A DNA stretch of 28,234 nt from Cruorifilaria tuberocauda (GCA_013365365.1 JABVXU010000654.1:1-28234), one strand, 5' to 3'; positions 12,394 to 22,440 are shown, counted from the first letter of the stretch. Notes: generated from the letters alone by a model not told the origin. Translations and numbers: made by a program.

Positions 12394-14413
12394 AATGAAA
12401 TTAGCAAGTCAAGCATAAACCCATCAAAAACTCATTCCTGAAACTGGAAAAAGTTGCTCCTTTCATTTTGTTGAAATTACTTATTGCTATGTCTCTGTTT
12501 GTCTTGTCATTCTTCCTTTTATGTTTTATTTCACAATATACTATTCTTCCTCTCAATCTCTAATGCCATTATAAATTATGACTATTTCAGACTTTTTCTC
12601 AATCTTTGCATATATCATTATTATTTTGTTAATATTTGCATTTTGTAAAATTTTTTGGTTCCATTACGCTCATTTTTTGAGCTTTTTCTCTTTTTTTGAT
12701 TACTTTAATGTTACCTAAAAATTTCGAAATAATTTTTAAGTTTCTTTTAAAATGATTTTTTGATTATTTCTTGTTTTTATTTTTTAAAGTTTTAATTTTC
12801 CTTTTTTATGCACTTTCTTTCATTTCTAATTTTCAGTCTTAGCCATACTTCAAATTATTGGAATGAAATATTAATCATTCATAAATTAAATTTTACAGTT
12901 AATCACGTCGTCTAACGTTTTCGAATTTAGCAATGAAATATTTTCCGGAAGCTATAATGCATGATAGACATTGAAGTTGCAGCTGATTAAGCCATGTTAT
13001 GAGCTTCCGAATAAACTATAAAATATATTGATAGAGATAATGATTATTTAGCATTTGATATATTATCTGTGAGTTTAATTTTAATTATTTTCCTGTAAGT
13101 TTAACTATCTGTAAGATTAAATTTTAATTAGAGGATTCCAATTAATGAAGCTAATTAATTAAAAAATCAAGGAACGCTTCATAATCCATGCGCCATATTT
13201 GGATATTATAAGTGAATAAATAATTAATAATTAATGAAAAATAGCGTTTTAATCGTCATATCCGTATATATGAAATAAAAACTTTTATTTTCAAAATCAT
13301 TATTCAATATTTAATTTCTCAAAATTCATGGTTTGCATTTTTATCAGATTAATTAATTTGTTAATTAAATCATTAATTGTTTGATACTAGTATATTATGA
13401 TGTGATATAATATAGCACTAAATATTATTAATTAAATTATTAATTTATTGATTTAAATTATTAATTTATTGATTTTTTTTTTGATAATACATAATATCAT
13501 GATATAATATTATATGCAATGATTTCAATAGCGTAATAATAATTTATTGATTTTTTGATGATAATTGGTTCATCATTATTGATGATTGGTTTATTATTAT
13601 ATTGATTTTTTGATATGATTATATCATATTGCATGTATGATATGATATTATGATATAAATGTTATGAAATAGTGCAATATAATTATAAAATAAACATTTT
13701 CAGATAACAAAGAAATATTGTGCTTTATTTCATTTTCCATTTAATTTTGAATTTTCTTCAAAAATTCAAGCTGGCAATTATTAATTGCCAATTATATTGC
13801 CATACCTTATTATCAATAAGTAATAAATTTGAAAGGAAAGGAATAGATTACAATGATAATAGGTTAATAGTTTTTCAGCATATGTAGTTTAAAGTTTAAA
13901 TCTAAATCTAAATCTAAGATAATTAAAAAGATATGATTAACAATGGTTCTATTTCGCTATCATTTCAATCATACCTTACTATCTGATTTCATTATCATTT
14001 CATGGATTTCTTGCTATCTGTTAAACATATTGCAAAAACTGAAAGAATAATAGATTATATAGATATCATGAAGAAAAGAAAAATAAAAAAAAAAGTTTAT
14101 TTCATAGCATTTGCATTGAACTTTTGATATCAGTAATGATAATTATCAGTGTTAAATTATATAAGCTTCCATTCAAATATCATTAATATTAAAGTATTTT
14201 TAAATCAAAGTGATTTTCTCATTTCTAAAATACTTTAGCTTCTATTATGTAAAAGATTTTCCTCTTCATTGTTTTCTTTTTCCTTCATTTTTTTTTCAAA
14301 TCAGGGGAAATATTCAAAAAATATTTAAATACATAAATTTGATAAGAATAAGATAAGAAAAATGATAAGAATATGATAAGAAGAATAGAATAAAATCATA
14401 CAAAATAATGAAA
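12394..14413. other. About 2 kb of intergenic DNA, no gene seen
   Basis: AT-rich DNA between the DNTTIP1 upstream region and the 3' end of the Lustrin/Kunitz gene. It holds T-rich tracts (12600-12830), one TTCCGGAA palindrome (12943-12950) and GATATAAT/ATATCATGATAT near-palindromic low-complexity sequence (13380-13680). No coding or RNA gene was recognised. Confidence 0.5.
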
Positions 14414-14420
14414 AGAATTA

Positions 14421-14540
14421 TTGAATCACAGGAACTGAAAGAATTATTATATTGAATCATAAAAACTGAAAGAATCATCATATTGAATCATAGAAACTGA
14501 AGGAATCATTATTATAGAAGCTGAAAGAATCATTATCAGA
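14421..14540. repeat. 31-bp tandem repeat, about 4 copies
   Basis: The unit TTGAATCATAGAAACTGAAA-GAATCATTA has CTGAA at 14435, 14466, 14497 and, shortened, 14521. It lies immediately past the stop of the Lustrin/Kunitz gene, so it would fall in its 3' flank. Confidence 0.85.
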
Positions 14541-14546
14541 GAATTA

Positions 14547-14552
14547 TTTATT
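14547..14552 (-). terminator. Poly(A) signal overlapping the stop of the Lustrin/Kunitz gene
   Basis: The reading GAA-TAA-A contains AATAAA, so the hexamer overlaps the proposed stop codon. It depends on the proposed last exon being right. Confidence 0.4.
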
Positions 14553-16855
14553 CGCTTTCTTCTAGAATTTCAATATTTCCTTGTTGTAGCAATGATAAGT
14601 TTCCAATGCTGAATTGTTGAGTTGATGTTGCTTCATTAATTAGCTAAAATAATTTTTGTTTGTGAATTTTAAATTTAATTTATTCTTATTCTTCAAAAAA
14701 AAAGAAGTTGAAATTCTTATTAAAAAAAATGAATTAAAATATTCGTATATTAATTAATGAAAAACTCTATTAATTAATTAATTAAATTTGTTTATTTTTG
14801 TTTATGAATTTATAAGTTTAATTCATTTTTATTTTTTATATATATTAGTATTTAATTTATGTATCTTTTTTTGAAACAAAAACTTTTGATAAAAATAATT
14901 TCATTAAAATAAAAAATCAAATGATTGATTAAAATTCTTGATTAATATCAAAAATTAATTAAAAAATTTCTATTGTATTTACAATACTACTTCATACTTA
15001 ATTAATTAATTAATTAATTTAATCTTGAATTTTATTTATTTATGATTTATAAACTTAATTTATTTCTACTTTTTCATATCGATTAATGTTTAAATCCTGT
15101 ATTATTTTTTTTTCTCTTCAAAAATGATTTCTTAAAAATGTTGCTAGAAAATAATAAAAGGAAAAAAAGTTTGTTAATTGATCGATTGATCGATTGATTG
15201 ATTGATTGATTGATTTACGAACCAATGCACAATATGATAAGCAGTGTTCTTTAGTGACAAAATTATTAGCGCTTGTTTTAACTTCCGGATTCCAACGGAA
15301 TGATTCACACGTTTCACCGTTAAAATACCAACGAATAAGCCAACCGTTTTCTGATTCACAAACCGGCTGAAGACAAGCTGTTTCTGCAAAAAAGAAAAAA
15401 TGTTTCTTAAATTATTTCTCACAGTTTAGTTGTTTAAAAAAAAAATAAACAAAAGATTAATTTTTTTGATAAGTAAATTTGTAATTTAAGAAATTAAAAT
15501 TAAAATTTTATTAATATAATTAAAGAACAAACAAAAGAAAAAAGAAAATAACTTTATCAATTATTACTTTTTTCTGAATTTTAAAAAATTATGAGGGAAA
15601 AGAAATAGAAAAATATCAAATATTAAAATATTTCATTACTTGAAAAATTTTATGGAGGAATAGGTATATTTTACGTCAAAGCGTCACCTATTACGTTAGA
15701 GAAAACAGTTATCTTTTACGTCAACGTATGACGTTAGGGAAAACAGTTACATTCTACATCAACGTGTGACCTATTGCGCTAGGGTAGGCAGTTATATTCT
15801 ACGTCAACGTATAATCTATTATGTGACTACGTGTGATCTATCACGTGACCTTTCGTTTTTTTTTTGTCGTTCTTCAATTTTCCATTTGAACGATTAATTT
15901 TTCATCCGGAAATTTAATTTTAAAATTACCTTTTCTTGGACAACAAACACCATTTCCAGTTATTGTACTAAGACCAACTGACTGTATACATTCATATCCT
16001 TCTGGACAACTACTTTCTTCGTATGTTTGACAGAATACCGGTTCATCATTACGATACAATATTGTACGATATCCGGCACCATTCGGTAATGGACACGTAA
16101 ACGGTGGTCCAAGCATTCCGGTACTAGCATCTATCAGCGATAAACATATCCAACCATTGGAATCACTTTTTCTTCTGCATTGCTGTATCTAATTTTTTCT
16201 TTAATGTATTTTTCAAACATTTGTCTGTCCGAATATTTCGACGTAATAAATATCTCTCTTTTTATTATCTCTTCATATATTTTAACGTAAATTCAACGTG
16301 AAACGTGGACGTGAAATATTCCCTATTCTTATGATTTCATCTGTTCGTACGTTACTCTATCCGTTTGTTCGCATATTTCAACGTAAAATATCTCCGCTAC
16401 TATAATTATGTCTATCCATACGTTACTCTATGCTGTTCGTTATAATTTCGTTGTCCGAATATTTTAACGTGAAGTATCTTCGTTGCTATGATTACGTCTG
16501 TCCATACGTTACTCTATGCTATTCGTTATAATTTCATTGTCGGAATATTTCAACGTGAAGTATCTCCGTTGCTATGATACGTCTGTCCGTACGCTATCTC
16601 CGTTGTTCCGGTTTTTGTCAATCCTCATATTTTAACGTAAAATGTTCAAATCGTTACGGTTTTACGGTCTCTCCGTATATTTCAGTTTTCTTTTTATGTA
16701 ATAATTATTTAATTTACTAACCTAATACTATCTTGTGGACAAGCGCATCGTCCACTACGACAAATTGCGCCAGGCCATCGTTTTTCACACTCATCATTTT
16801 TGCATTCCCGAGCAATTGTCATCTTTGCTAGAGCAAATATTATGTATATCCACAT
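14548..16855 (-). CDS. Secreted Lustrin/Kunitz cysteine-rich protein (4 exons, 217 aa)
   Basis: Exons in coding order: 16855-16718, 16188-15930, 15383-15223, 14643-14548; phases agree and the sum is 654 nt. Residues 1-15 (MWIYIIFALAKMTIA) look like a signal peptide. Residues 18-39 form a small Cys cluster (C18, C23, C32, C37, C39). Residues 78-130 form a Lustrin-type module (CPLPNGAGY...VFC...SSCPEGYEC...GVCCP; Cys 78, 99, 107, 113, 128, 129). Residues 136-184 are Kunitz-like (IRWYFNGETC, SANNF, HCLSYC), but the C14-C38 pair is missing and an extra Cys sits at 141. Nematode proteins of this architecture are secreted, often in cuticle or excretory-secretory material; protease inhibition here is doubtful. 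The last exon (LINEATSTQQF...EESE) is the least certain part: exon 3 also stays open through a microsatellite to a stop at 15118-15120. The exon 2 acceptor could be at 16182 (two residues shorter). Confidence 0.8.
15177..15214. repeat. (ATTG)n / (CAAT)n microsatellite at an exon end
   Basis: Perfect to near-perfect tetranucleotide run starting 8 bp beyond the proposed donor of Lustrin/Kunitz exon 3 (15222). The coding frame stays open through it. Confidence 0.9.
15664..15850. repeat. ACGT-rich degenerate minisatellite in Lustrin/Kunitz intron 2
   Basis: About four diverged units of roughly 40-50 bp with the core TTCTACGTCAACGTRTGACC, starting near 15670, 15712, 15750 and 15793. The array ends in TCACGTGACC, which contains a CACGTG E-box. 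One unit contains the inverted pair ACGTCA/TGACGT. Confidence 0.7.
16278..16620. repeat. 71-87-bp degenerate minisatellite in Lustrin/Kunitz intron 1
   Basis: The motifs TACGTTACTCTATGCT and TTCAACGTGAAGTAT recur about every 71-87 bp (TACGTTACTC at 16348, 16419 and 16506; a diverged form near 16590). It fills most of intron 1 and is far richer in CG dinucleotides than the surrounding DNA. Confidence 0.75.
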
Positions 16856-16882
16856 TTAATTTTGTTAATCCGGCAGAAGATC

Positions 16883-16888
16883 CTGAAA
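16883..16888 (-). promoter_or_regulatory. Candidate trans-splice (SL) acceptor of the Lustrin/Kunitz gene
   Basis: Minus strand TTTCAG, with the cut 27 nt upstream of the ATG at 16855. A TTTCAG acceptor this close to the start codon, with no matching upstream exon seen, fits nematode spliced-leader addition. An ordinary 5' UTR intron would look the same. Confidence 0.4.
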
Positions 16889-17022
16889 TTTTACTTCTGT
16901 TTTTTGAGAGAATAAAAGAGCAGTATAAGAGTAAAAGTAAGTATAAGAGTAGTAGCAGTGATAAAAGTAGATATACTATTTATAGTTATAATAAATTGTT
17001 AAAGTTAGCGGATAAATTATAA

Positions 17023-17540
17023 AAATCATGATAATTTTAAGCTAATTGAATTCAAGAAAAGCGAGATTTCATATTATCATATACTGGAAATGAACGAAAA
17101 ATAGATTAATGATTTTAAGCAGTTTAAACTAAACTGTTTCCGGTTTTATAATCAAATCAATTAAATCATCCATATATTATCATTTTAATTTTTAACTAGA
17201 AATGATCAATTCAGTATTAATAATATCCAATATTAAATTTCAGTTTTTGTTTTCTCAATGATAACATAAGTTTTTTTATTAATTTCTTAATTAAATAATA
17301 ATTTCCGGAAGTTATTTTCATCAATAATATTAAAGTATTTTTTCAATACATAAAATTAATAAAATAATTTCCGGAAGATAAAATTAAAAAAAAAAAAAAT
17401 AAACTATGAAAAATGAGGAAAGGAAAGATAGGACGAATGAATGGATAGAAATGATTCTATTGATAGATGTGGAAATTTAATTTTAAGTATTTGTATTATT
17501 GAAAAAGAGTGTAAAAATGGATGTGCGATAGAAAATAAAC
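17023..17540. other. Upstream flank of the Lustrin/Kunitz gene, no gene seen
   Basis: AT-rich non-coding DNA. Two TTCCGGAA palindromes (17303-17310 and 17369-17376) lie 66 bp apart; the first is inside CCGGAAGT, the ETS-factor consensus core. Confidence 0.4.
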
Positions 17541-17641
17541 GGGATGATTGATAAGCACGCGAAGAAACGGGACGGGATACGGGAAAACCGGGATAAACGG
17601 GAAGAACGGAGGACAAAGAGAGAGAGAGAGAGAGAGAGAGA
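17541..17641 (+). promoter_or_regulatory. G-quadruplex motif followed by (GA)n, upstream of the Lustrin/Kunitz gene
   Basis: GGG runs at 17569, 17574, 17581, 17590 and 17599 are separated by 2, 4, 6 and 6 nt, meeting the classical G3N1-7 rule on the plus strand. A further GGG is at 17541. A (AG)12 run follows at 17617-17641. It is 0.7 kb upstream of the divergent gene's ATG, which makes it a candidate regulatory element. Confidence 0.45.
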
Positions 17642-18745
17642 TTGGAAATGAGTTAAAAAAACGTATATAACGGCGATTCAATTTTTATATTTATTTATTT
17701 TATTTTTGAGAACGAGAATACTTGCAACAAACAAATCTTGTTTTAAAACATGTTATCATCATTTTCGTTGATAATAACGATTACTGACATTTTGCAAACT
17801 ATCATTAAAGTATTGTTAATTTTGTTATTTTAAAACATAAACTTGATATTGTTTGTTCAAATATTTTAATTTCAACTAATATAATTGAAGAATGAAAATT
17901 TTCAGCTGATAATTTTTAATTTTTGAAAAATTTGTACAATTAATTAATTTTCATTTCACCGAAAAATAAAGTGAGAAATATTGATTTAAAAAAATCAATA
18001 AATCATTATTGAATGATGTTAAAAATTTAATCTAACAAATACAATTATTCAATATTTGAATTTCAAAAAAAGAAAAATGAATTTTATTTGTTTGAAAAGC
18101 AAAATTTTTGCATCAAAAATATTATTTTATTTTTTTAAAAACTTATTTTTACATGAAATTTTTTGTATGAAATTTTGTATGAAAAATTTTAATTATAATG
18201 AATTCGAAAAATGAAATTTATATTAAAAAATGAGAAATATTAATAATAAATTATAAAATTAAATTATGAAAACTATAAAAATTGTGAAAAATAGAGATCA
18301 AAATCACGATTCTTATATATTATTATTATTGCAATTATCAATTTTCTGTTTAAGTTCTTTCTAATTTTTTATTAATATTTTCCATTCACTACTTTGTTGA
18401 GATTGTAGCGAAATTTTATCAAATGATTATAATCAGTAACAATGATATCAAGAATTACAATAGTTTTGCTATTAATCACTTTTCTAGCTTATTTTTATTT
18501 TTTAACTACTTTAAATTGTATTTTAACTGTATTATTATGCTTATTATTATTATTAATCATTATTATCATCGTTATTATTATCATTACTATTGTATTTTGA
18601 TATCATTGTATCAATTATTATTGTTATTTTAATTATTTAATTAATTATTTATACACTGTCTATACCATATTTTTTATATTTTATCATTATATTCATATAT
18701 TTACATTGTATGGTACGAATTATAATCGTTAGAACCGAATTTTAT
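17642..18745. other. AT-rich intergenic DNA, no gene seen
   Basis: Low-complexity AT-rich sequence including a (TTA/ATT)n-type tract at about 18537-18632. A 69-codon open frame at 18423-18632 is just a translation of this low-complexity DNA. Confidence 0.5.
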
Positions 18746-18806
18746 CGTGGTAATGGTAATGTCATTATCGTGGTAATCGTGGTATCATGGTAATCGTAGT
18801 ATTATG
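18746..18806. repeat. TCGTGGTAATGG short tandem repeat
   Basis: Imperfect 9-12-bp units (ATCGTGGTAAT, CGTGGTATC, CATGGTAATCG). Confidence 0.65.
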
Positions 18807-19030
18807 CAACTGATATTCCAGGAGAAAAAAAAGCGCTAATTAGTGGAACTAAGTAAATGATAATGATAATGATAAGATATGATAGAGAATTTTAGGGAAT
18901 CGAGAGATGGCTAAAGATAATCGCTCGAAATCACGAATAATAGTAGGACGAAGTCGAATTGGAAATCAACGATATATTTTGGGATCATGAATGAAGAATT
19001 ATCTGAGACATCTCGGTCTATGATATTCGG

Positions 19031-19790
19031 TACTTTTTTTTGACGTTTTCATTTTAAACCTGAAAATAAGATCATGAAATTAAAGATTGCTATTCATTTT
19101 ATTGCAAAAATTTTAGTTTTAATTTTAAATAACTTTTAACTTTTGCTTGAACTTATTTATTATGCTAATTGTTGTTATACTTGTTGTTTATACTTTACAA
19201 TTTCATTAGTTTTGCAGCATGTAATATCTTTAATAATGGATTTAATTTATTTAAATTATTGTTTAAATGAACCAGGAAATTAATAAATGTTTGTTTTAAA
19301 TCGTTTAATTCATATAAGTCATTTAATTTAATTTAATTAATTTAATACATTTGTGGATTTAACTGAATTTTTTGTTGTTGTTTTTTTTAATTATTTTTTT
19401 TAATTACTAATAATATTTCCCTATTTTATAAAAGTTAACTCATGAAATCATAATCATAAAACACATGAAAGTTTTTTATCAATCACTAATTAATCATTAA
19501 GTTTTTAATTATTAATTATTAATTATTAATTTAATCATCAATTTTATAATCATTAATGCTACTATTTTGTGATTAAAATTTGTAAAATGAATATAATATT
19601 ATTTAACAATGCAAAGATGTGTTTTAATCTTTTCTCTTGTCAGAAAATGAAATTTAATTGATAAATAATCTGAGTGATTTATTTCATCAATCAATCATTT
19701 CTGAGAAATATCTCTTAAATAATTACCTATCAATCATTGATGTTTTATCTGTCCCAAACTTAAAAATCTATCAAATTTCAACTATTAATT
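19031..19790. other. AT-rich intergenic DNA, no gene seen
   Basis: No coding exon or RNA gene recognised. It contains TTTAATTTAATT and ATTATTAATTATTAAT low-complexity runs (19320-19345, 19505-19535). Confidence 0.5.
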
Positions 19791-19792
19791 AG

Positions 19793-20155
19793 TAATTGAT
19801 AAATCTCGTTGATATCATATTGCATAAAAAAATTATTCGATTAAATTTTAATTATTAATTACCGATTAATTCATTAATGTATCATGTTAAGAGCCAGTTA
19901 TCATCAATCAATTGATCTGGTTATCATTAATCGATTGATAACTTTCCGTCATTTCTATTAATACAAATTTAATTACTAATTGATAAATCGTTGATATATT
20001 ATATTAAAGACTATTTAACTAAATTTTAATTATTAATTACCGATTAATTAATTGATTCCATTGTATCGTGTCCAAAAAATCTTTCACATTGATATTTTGA
20101 TTGCTAATTATCATTAATCGATTGATAATTTTCCATTATCTATACTAAAGCAATC
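19793..20155. repeat. Tandem duplication, about 184-bp unit
   Basis: The ordered landmarks TAATTGATAAATC (19793, 19977), TTAATTACCGATTAATT (around 19858, 20036) and TTATCATTAATCGATTGATAA (19921, 20108) recur with offsets of 178-187 bp. The copies have diverged by substitutions and small indels. Confidence 0.75.
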
Positions 20156-20397
20156 AATGAAATATTTTCATTTTTGAATGAAGAAGAAAATTTTCCATTC
20201 TAAAATTTCGCATATCATTCATTCATTCATTCACTCAAAAAAGTATTTTGTGGAATTTGAAAAGGATTTAAGAAGTAGAAGAAGCAAAAAAGAAAAAAAA
20301 ATTTGATGGATATGGAAAGTTAGCTAACATTTCATTGAAATGCTTTGCTTACTTTATGCAGTTAAATTTATTTAAACATTCCATTCTTTTCTTCTCT

Positions 20398-20421
20398 TTC
20401 TCTCTCTCTCTCTCTCTCTCC
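20398..20421. repeat. (TC)n microsatellite
   Basis: About 12 TC units. Confidence 0.9.
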
Positions 20422-20529
20422 TTTTCTTTTTCAATTTTACATTTACTGATCTTTTTTTTTTTTAAAATAATTTTTGCAATATGAAAAAATTCCTTTATTT
20501 CCATTCAAATCTTTCTTTTGATTAATAAA

Positions 20530-21003
20530 TGGACGAATGAGTGAATAAGCGAACGAATGAATGAATAATTGAATGAATGAATTAATTAATTAATTAATCA
20601 ATTAATGGATGAATGAAAGAATGAATGAATGAATGAATGAATGGATGAATGAATGAATGAATGAAAGAATGAAAGAATGGATGAATGAATGAAAGAATGG
20701 ATGAATGGATGAATGAACGATTGAAAGAATGAACGAAAGAATGAATGAATGAAAGAATGAATGAATGAATGAATGAATGAATGAAGGAATGAAGGAATGA
20801 AAAATGAAGGAATAAATGAATGGAAAGGTAGAGGAATGAATGAATGAATGGATGAATGAATGAACGAATGAATGAATTAATTAATTAATTAATTAATTAA
20901 AGAATGAGTGCATGAATGAATGAATTGAAGAATGAGTGAATGAAAGAATGAATGAATGAATGAATGAACGAATGAAAGAATGAACGAAAGAATGAATGAA
21001 TGA
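20530..21003. repeat. (GAAT)n / (ATTC)n tetranucleotide satellite tract, about 475 bp
   Basis: Long imperfect tract of GAATGAATG with GAAAGAATG, GGATGAATG and GAACGAATG variants, interrupted by two TTAATTAATTAA runs (20580-20600 and 20876-20900). The opposite strand reads as a His/Ser/Phe-rich frame that is not a gene. Confidence 0.95.
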
Positions 21004-21900
21004 ATTATCAAATAAATTAATTCAAAATTAATTGGAAAAAATTTCATGTTTACATAGATTAGTTTCATTCTTCTATCTTCCTTCTTAAATTCCTCTTCTT
21101 TTCTATCCTTAATTCCTGTCAAGTAAACATAAATAAATCTAAATCTTCTTACTTGTTTACACCTAATCAGAATTATTTCAGGCATTCAATTTGCCCTGAT
21201 CGTAAAAATTTTGTAATCTTTCGAGTAGTTTAATTACTTTCTAGTATGTTATGATATTATCTTATCATCCATTCGTTATCATCTGGTCGTCAAATTAAAA
21301 TTTTATGCTTAATTAATCTAATTTTCAAATCAATTAATTTCACTTTCCATTATTTTATTGCGTAATATATTTTACTTTTCAACTTACTGATATCTTGAAA
21401 AATTTTATTTTTGATCGATTAAATATTTAGTTGTCTAATTTATTCCGTATATCATCAATTCTCACTGAAATGACGTTTCAAAAAATTTTTTGTTTTTTTA
21501 TGTAAAGTTGAAAAGAAAAAATATCATTGATTATTGATGCGTTAAAATTAGAAAAGGAAAACAAAAAGAAAATTCTTTTATACTTTCTTTTTTTTTTCGA
21601 ATTAGCAAAAAAGATCTACCGGAAGCTAACTATAAGCTGTTTTCATTTTTTACGTTTAAATAAAAAGTAGCGTGAAAAAGTAAGTTCTTTTGAAAAAAAA
21701 AAACAGGCGTTTTATTTGTAACGTAAAAAATAGAGGAAGAAATAAGGAATGAATTCTGTTTAAAAGTTCTACTGTTCTTTTGAAAGTATATTTTCTTGAG
21801 AAAATTTTCTTTCAATGAAATTTTTCATTTTATCTTGATTTTTATTTACTGTTAATTTTACGCATTACAAAAAGAAAATATGCGAAATATTAATTAAAAA
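21004..21900. other. AT-rich intergenic DNA, no gene seen
   Basis: Poly-A/T tracts and short open frames without homology-like features on either strand. No RNA gene recognised. Confidence 0.5.
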
Positions 21901-22402
21901 TACTTTTTATTTAACTTCACATTCAATTTTTGCGCATAAAATGTAAATTCATTTTAAAAAAGTGAACTCAAATCACTTCGAAAAGGTAATTCAGGTAATT
22001 ACCTTATTTAACGCATTGAAATACTTTTTACCGTTATCTTATTTTTTCATTCTATTTTATTTTTTTTTTTTTTGTAAATTTTTCTTTTTTAATCCTTTTT
22101 TTTTCGTTTTAAAATATCAAAATAAAATAACGAAATATTAATTTTACTTTTTACATTTCATTAATTTACTTTTTATTTAACTTTACATTCAGTTTTTCTG
22201 CATAGAAAACACATAGACATTTGCATAGAAAATAAATTCACTTTAAAAATGTATATTCGGATTATTTCAAAAAAAGTAAATTCAAATAAATAAATACCTT
22301 ATTTAATTTCATTTTATTTTTCCATTGTATTTGATTTTTTTTGTAATTTTTTTTCGTCCTTTTTTTCTCCTTTTTAAAATATCAAAATAAAATAATGAAT
22401 AA
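21901..22402. repeat. Tandem segmental duplication, about 265-bp unit
   Basis: TACTTTTTATTTAACTT at 21901 recurs at 22167, and AAAATATCAAAATAAAATAA at 22111 recurs at 22376. Offsets are 266 and 265 bp. Intervening landmarks (CACATTCAATTTTT, TAAATTCA, ACCTTATTTAA, a T-rich block) keep their order in both copies. Confidence 0.8.
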
Positions 22403-22440
22403 ATAAATGAGCAAAAAATGATTGGCAAAATTTTAATAAT

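Noticed and set aside
13380..13680. Possible inverted-repeat transposon from ATATCATGATAT-type palindromes
   Set aside because: The matches are short and explained by GATATAAT low-complexity DNA; no terminal repeats, target duplication or transposase.
15174..15422. 82-codon minus-strand open frame over the Kunitz exon
   Set aside because: Wrong frame: the Kunitz cysteines and RWYFN/NNF are in another frame starting at 15383, with a proper acceptor.
16735..17022. 95-codon plus-strand open frame
   Set aside because: It is antisense to exon 1 of the Lustrin/Kunitz gene, whose signal peptide and cysteines are far more convincing; its second half is Lys/Ser low complexity.
18423..18632. 69-codon plus-strand open frame
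   Set aside because: Tyr/Ile/Asn low-complexity translation of ATT-rich DNA with no start context or homology-like feature.
20889..21185. 98-codon minus-strand open frame rich in Phe, Ser, His and Leu
   Set aside because: It is the translation of the (ATTC)n tetranucleotide tract and flanking AT-rich DNA; all repeat frames stay open by composition.
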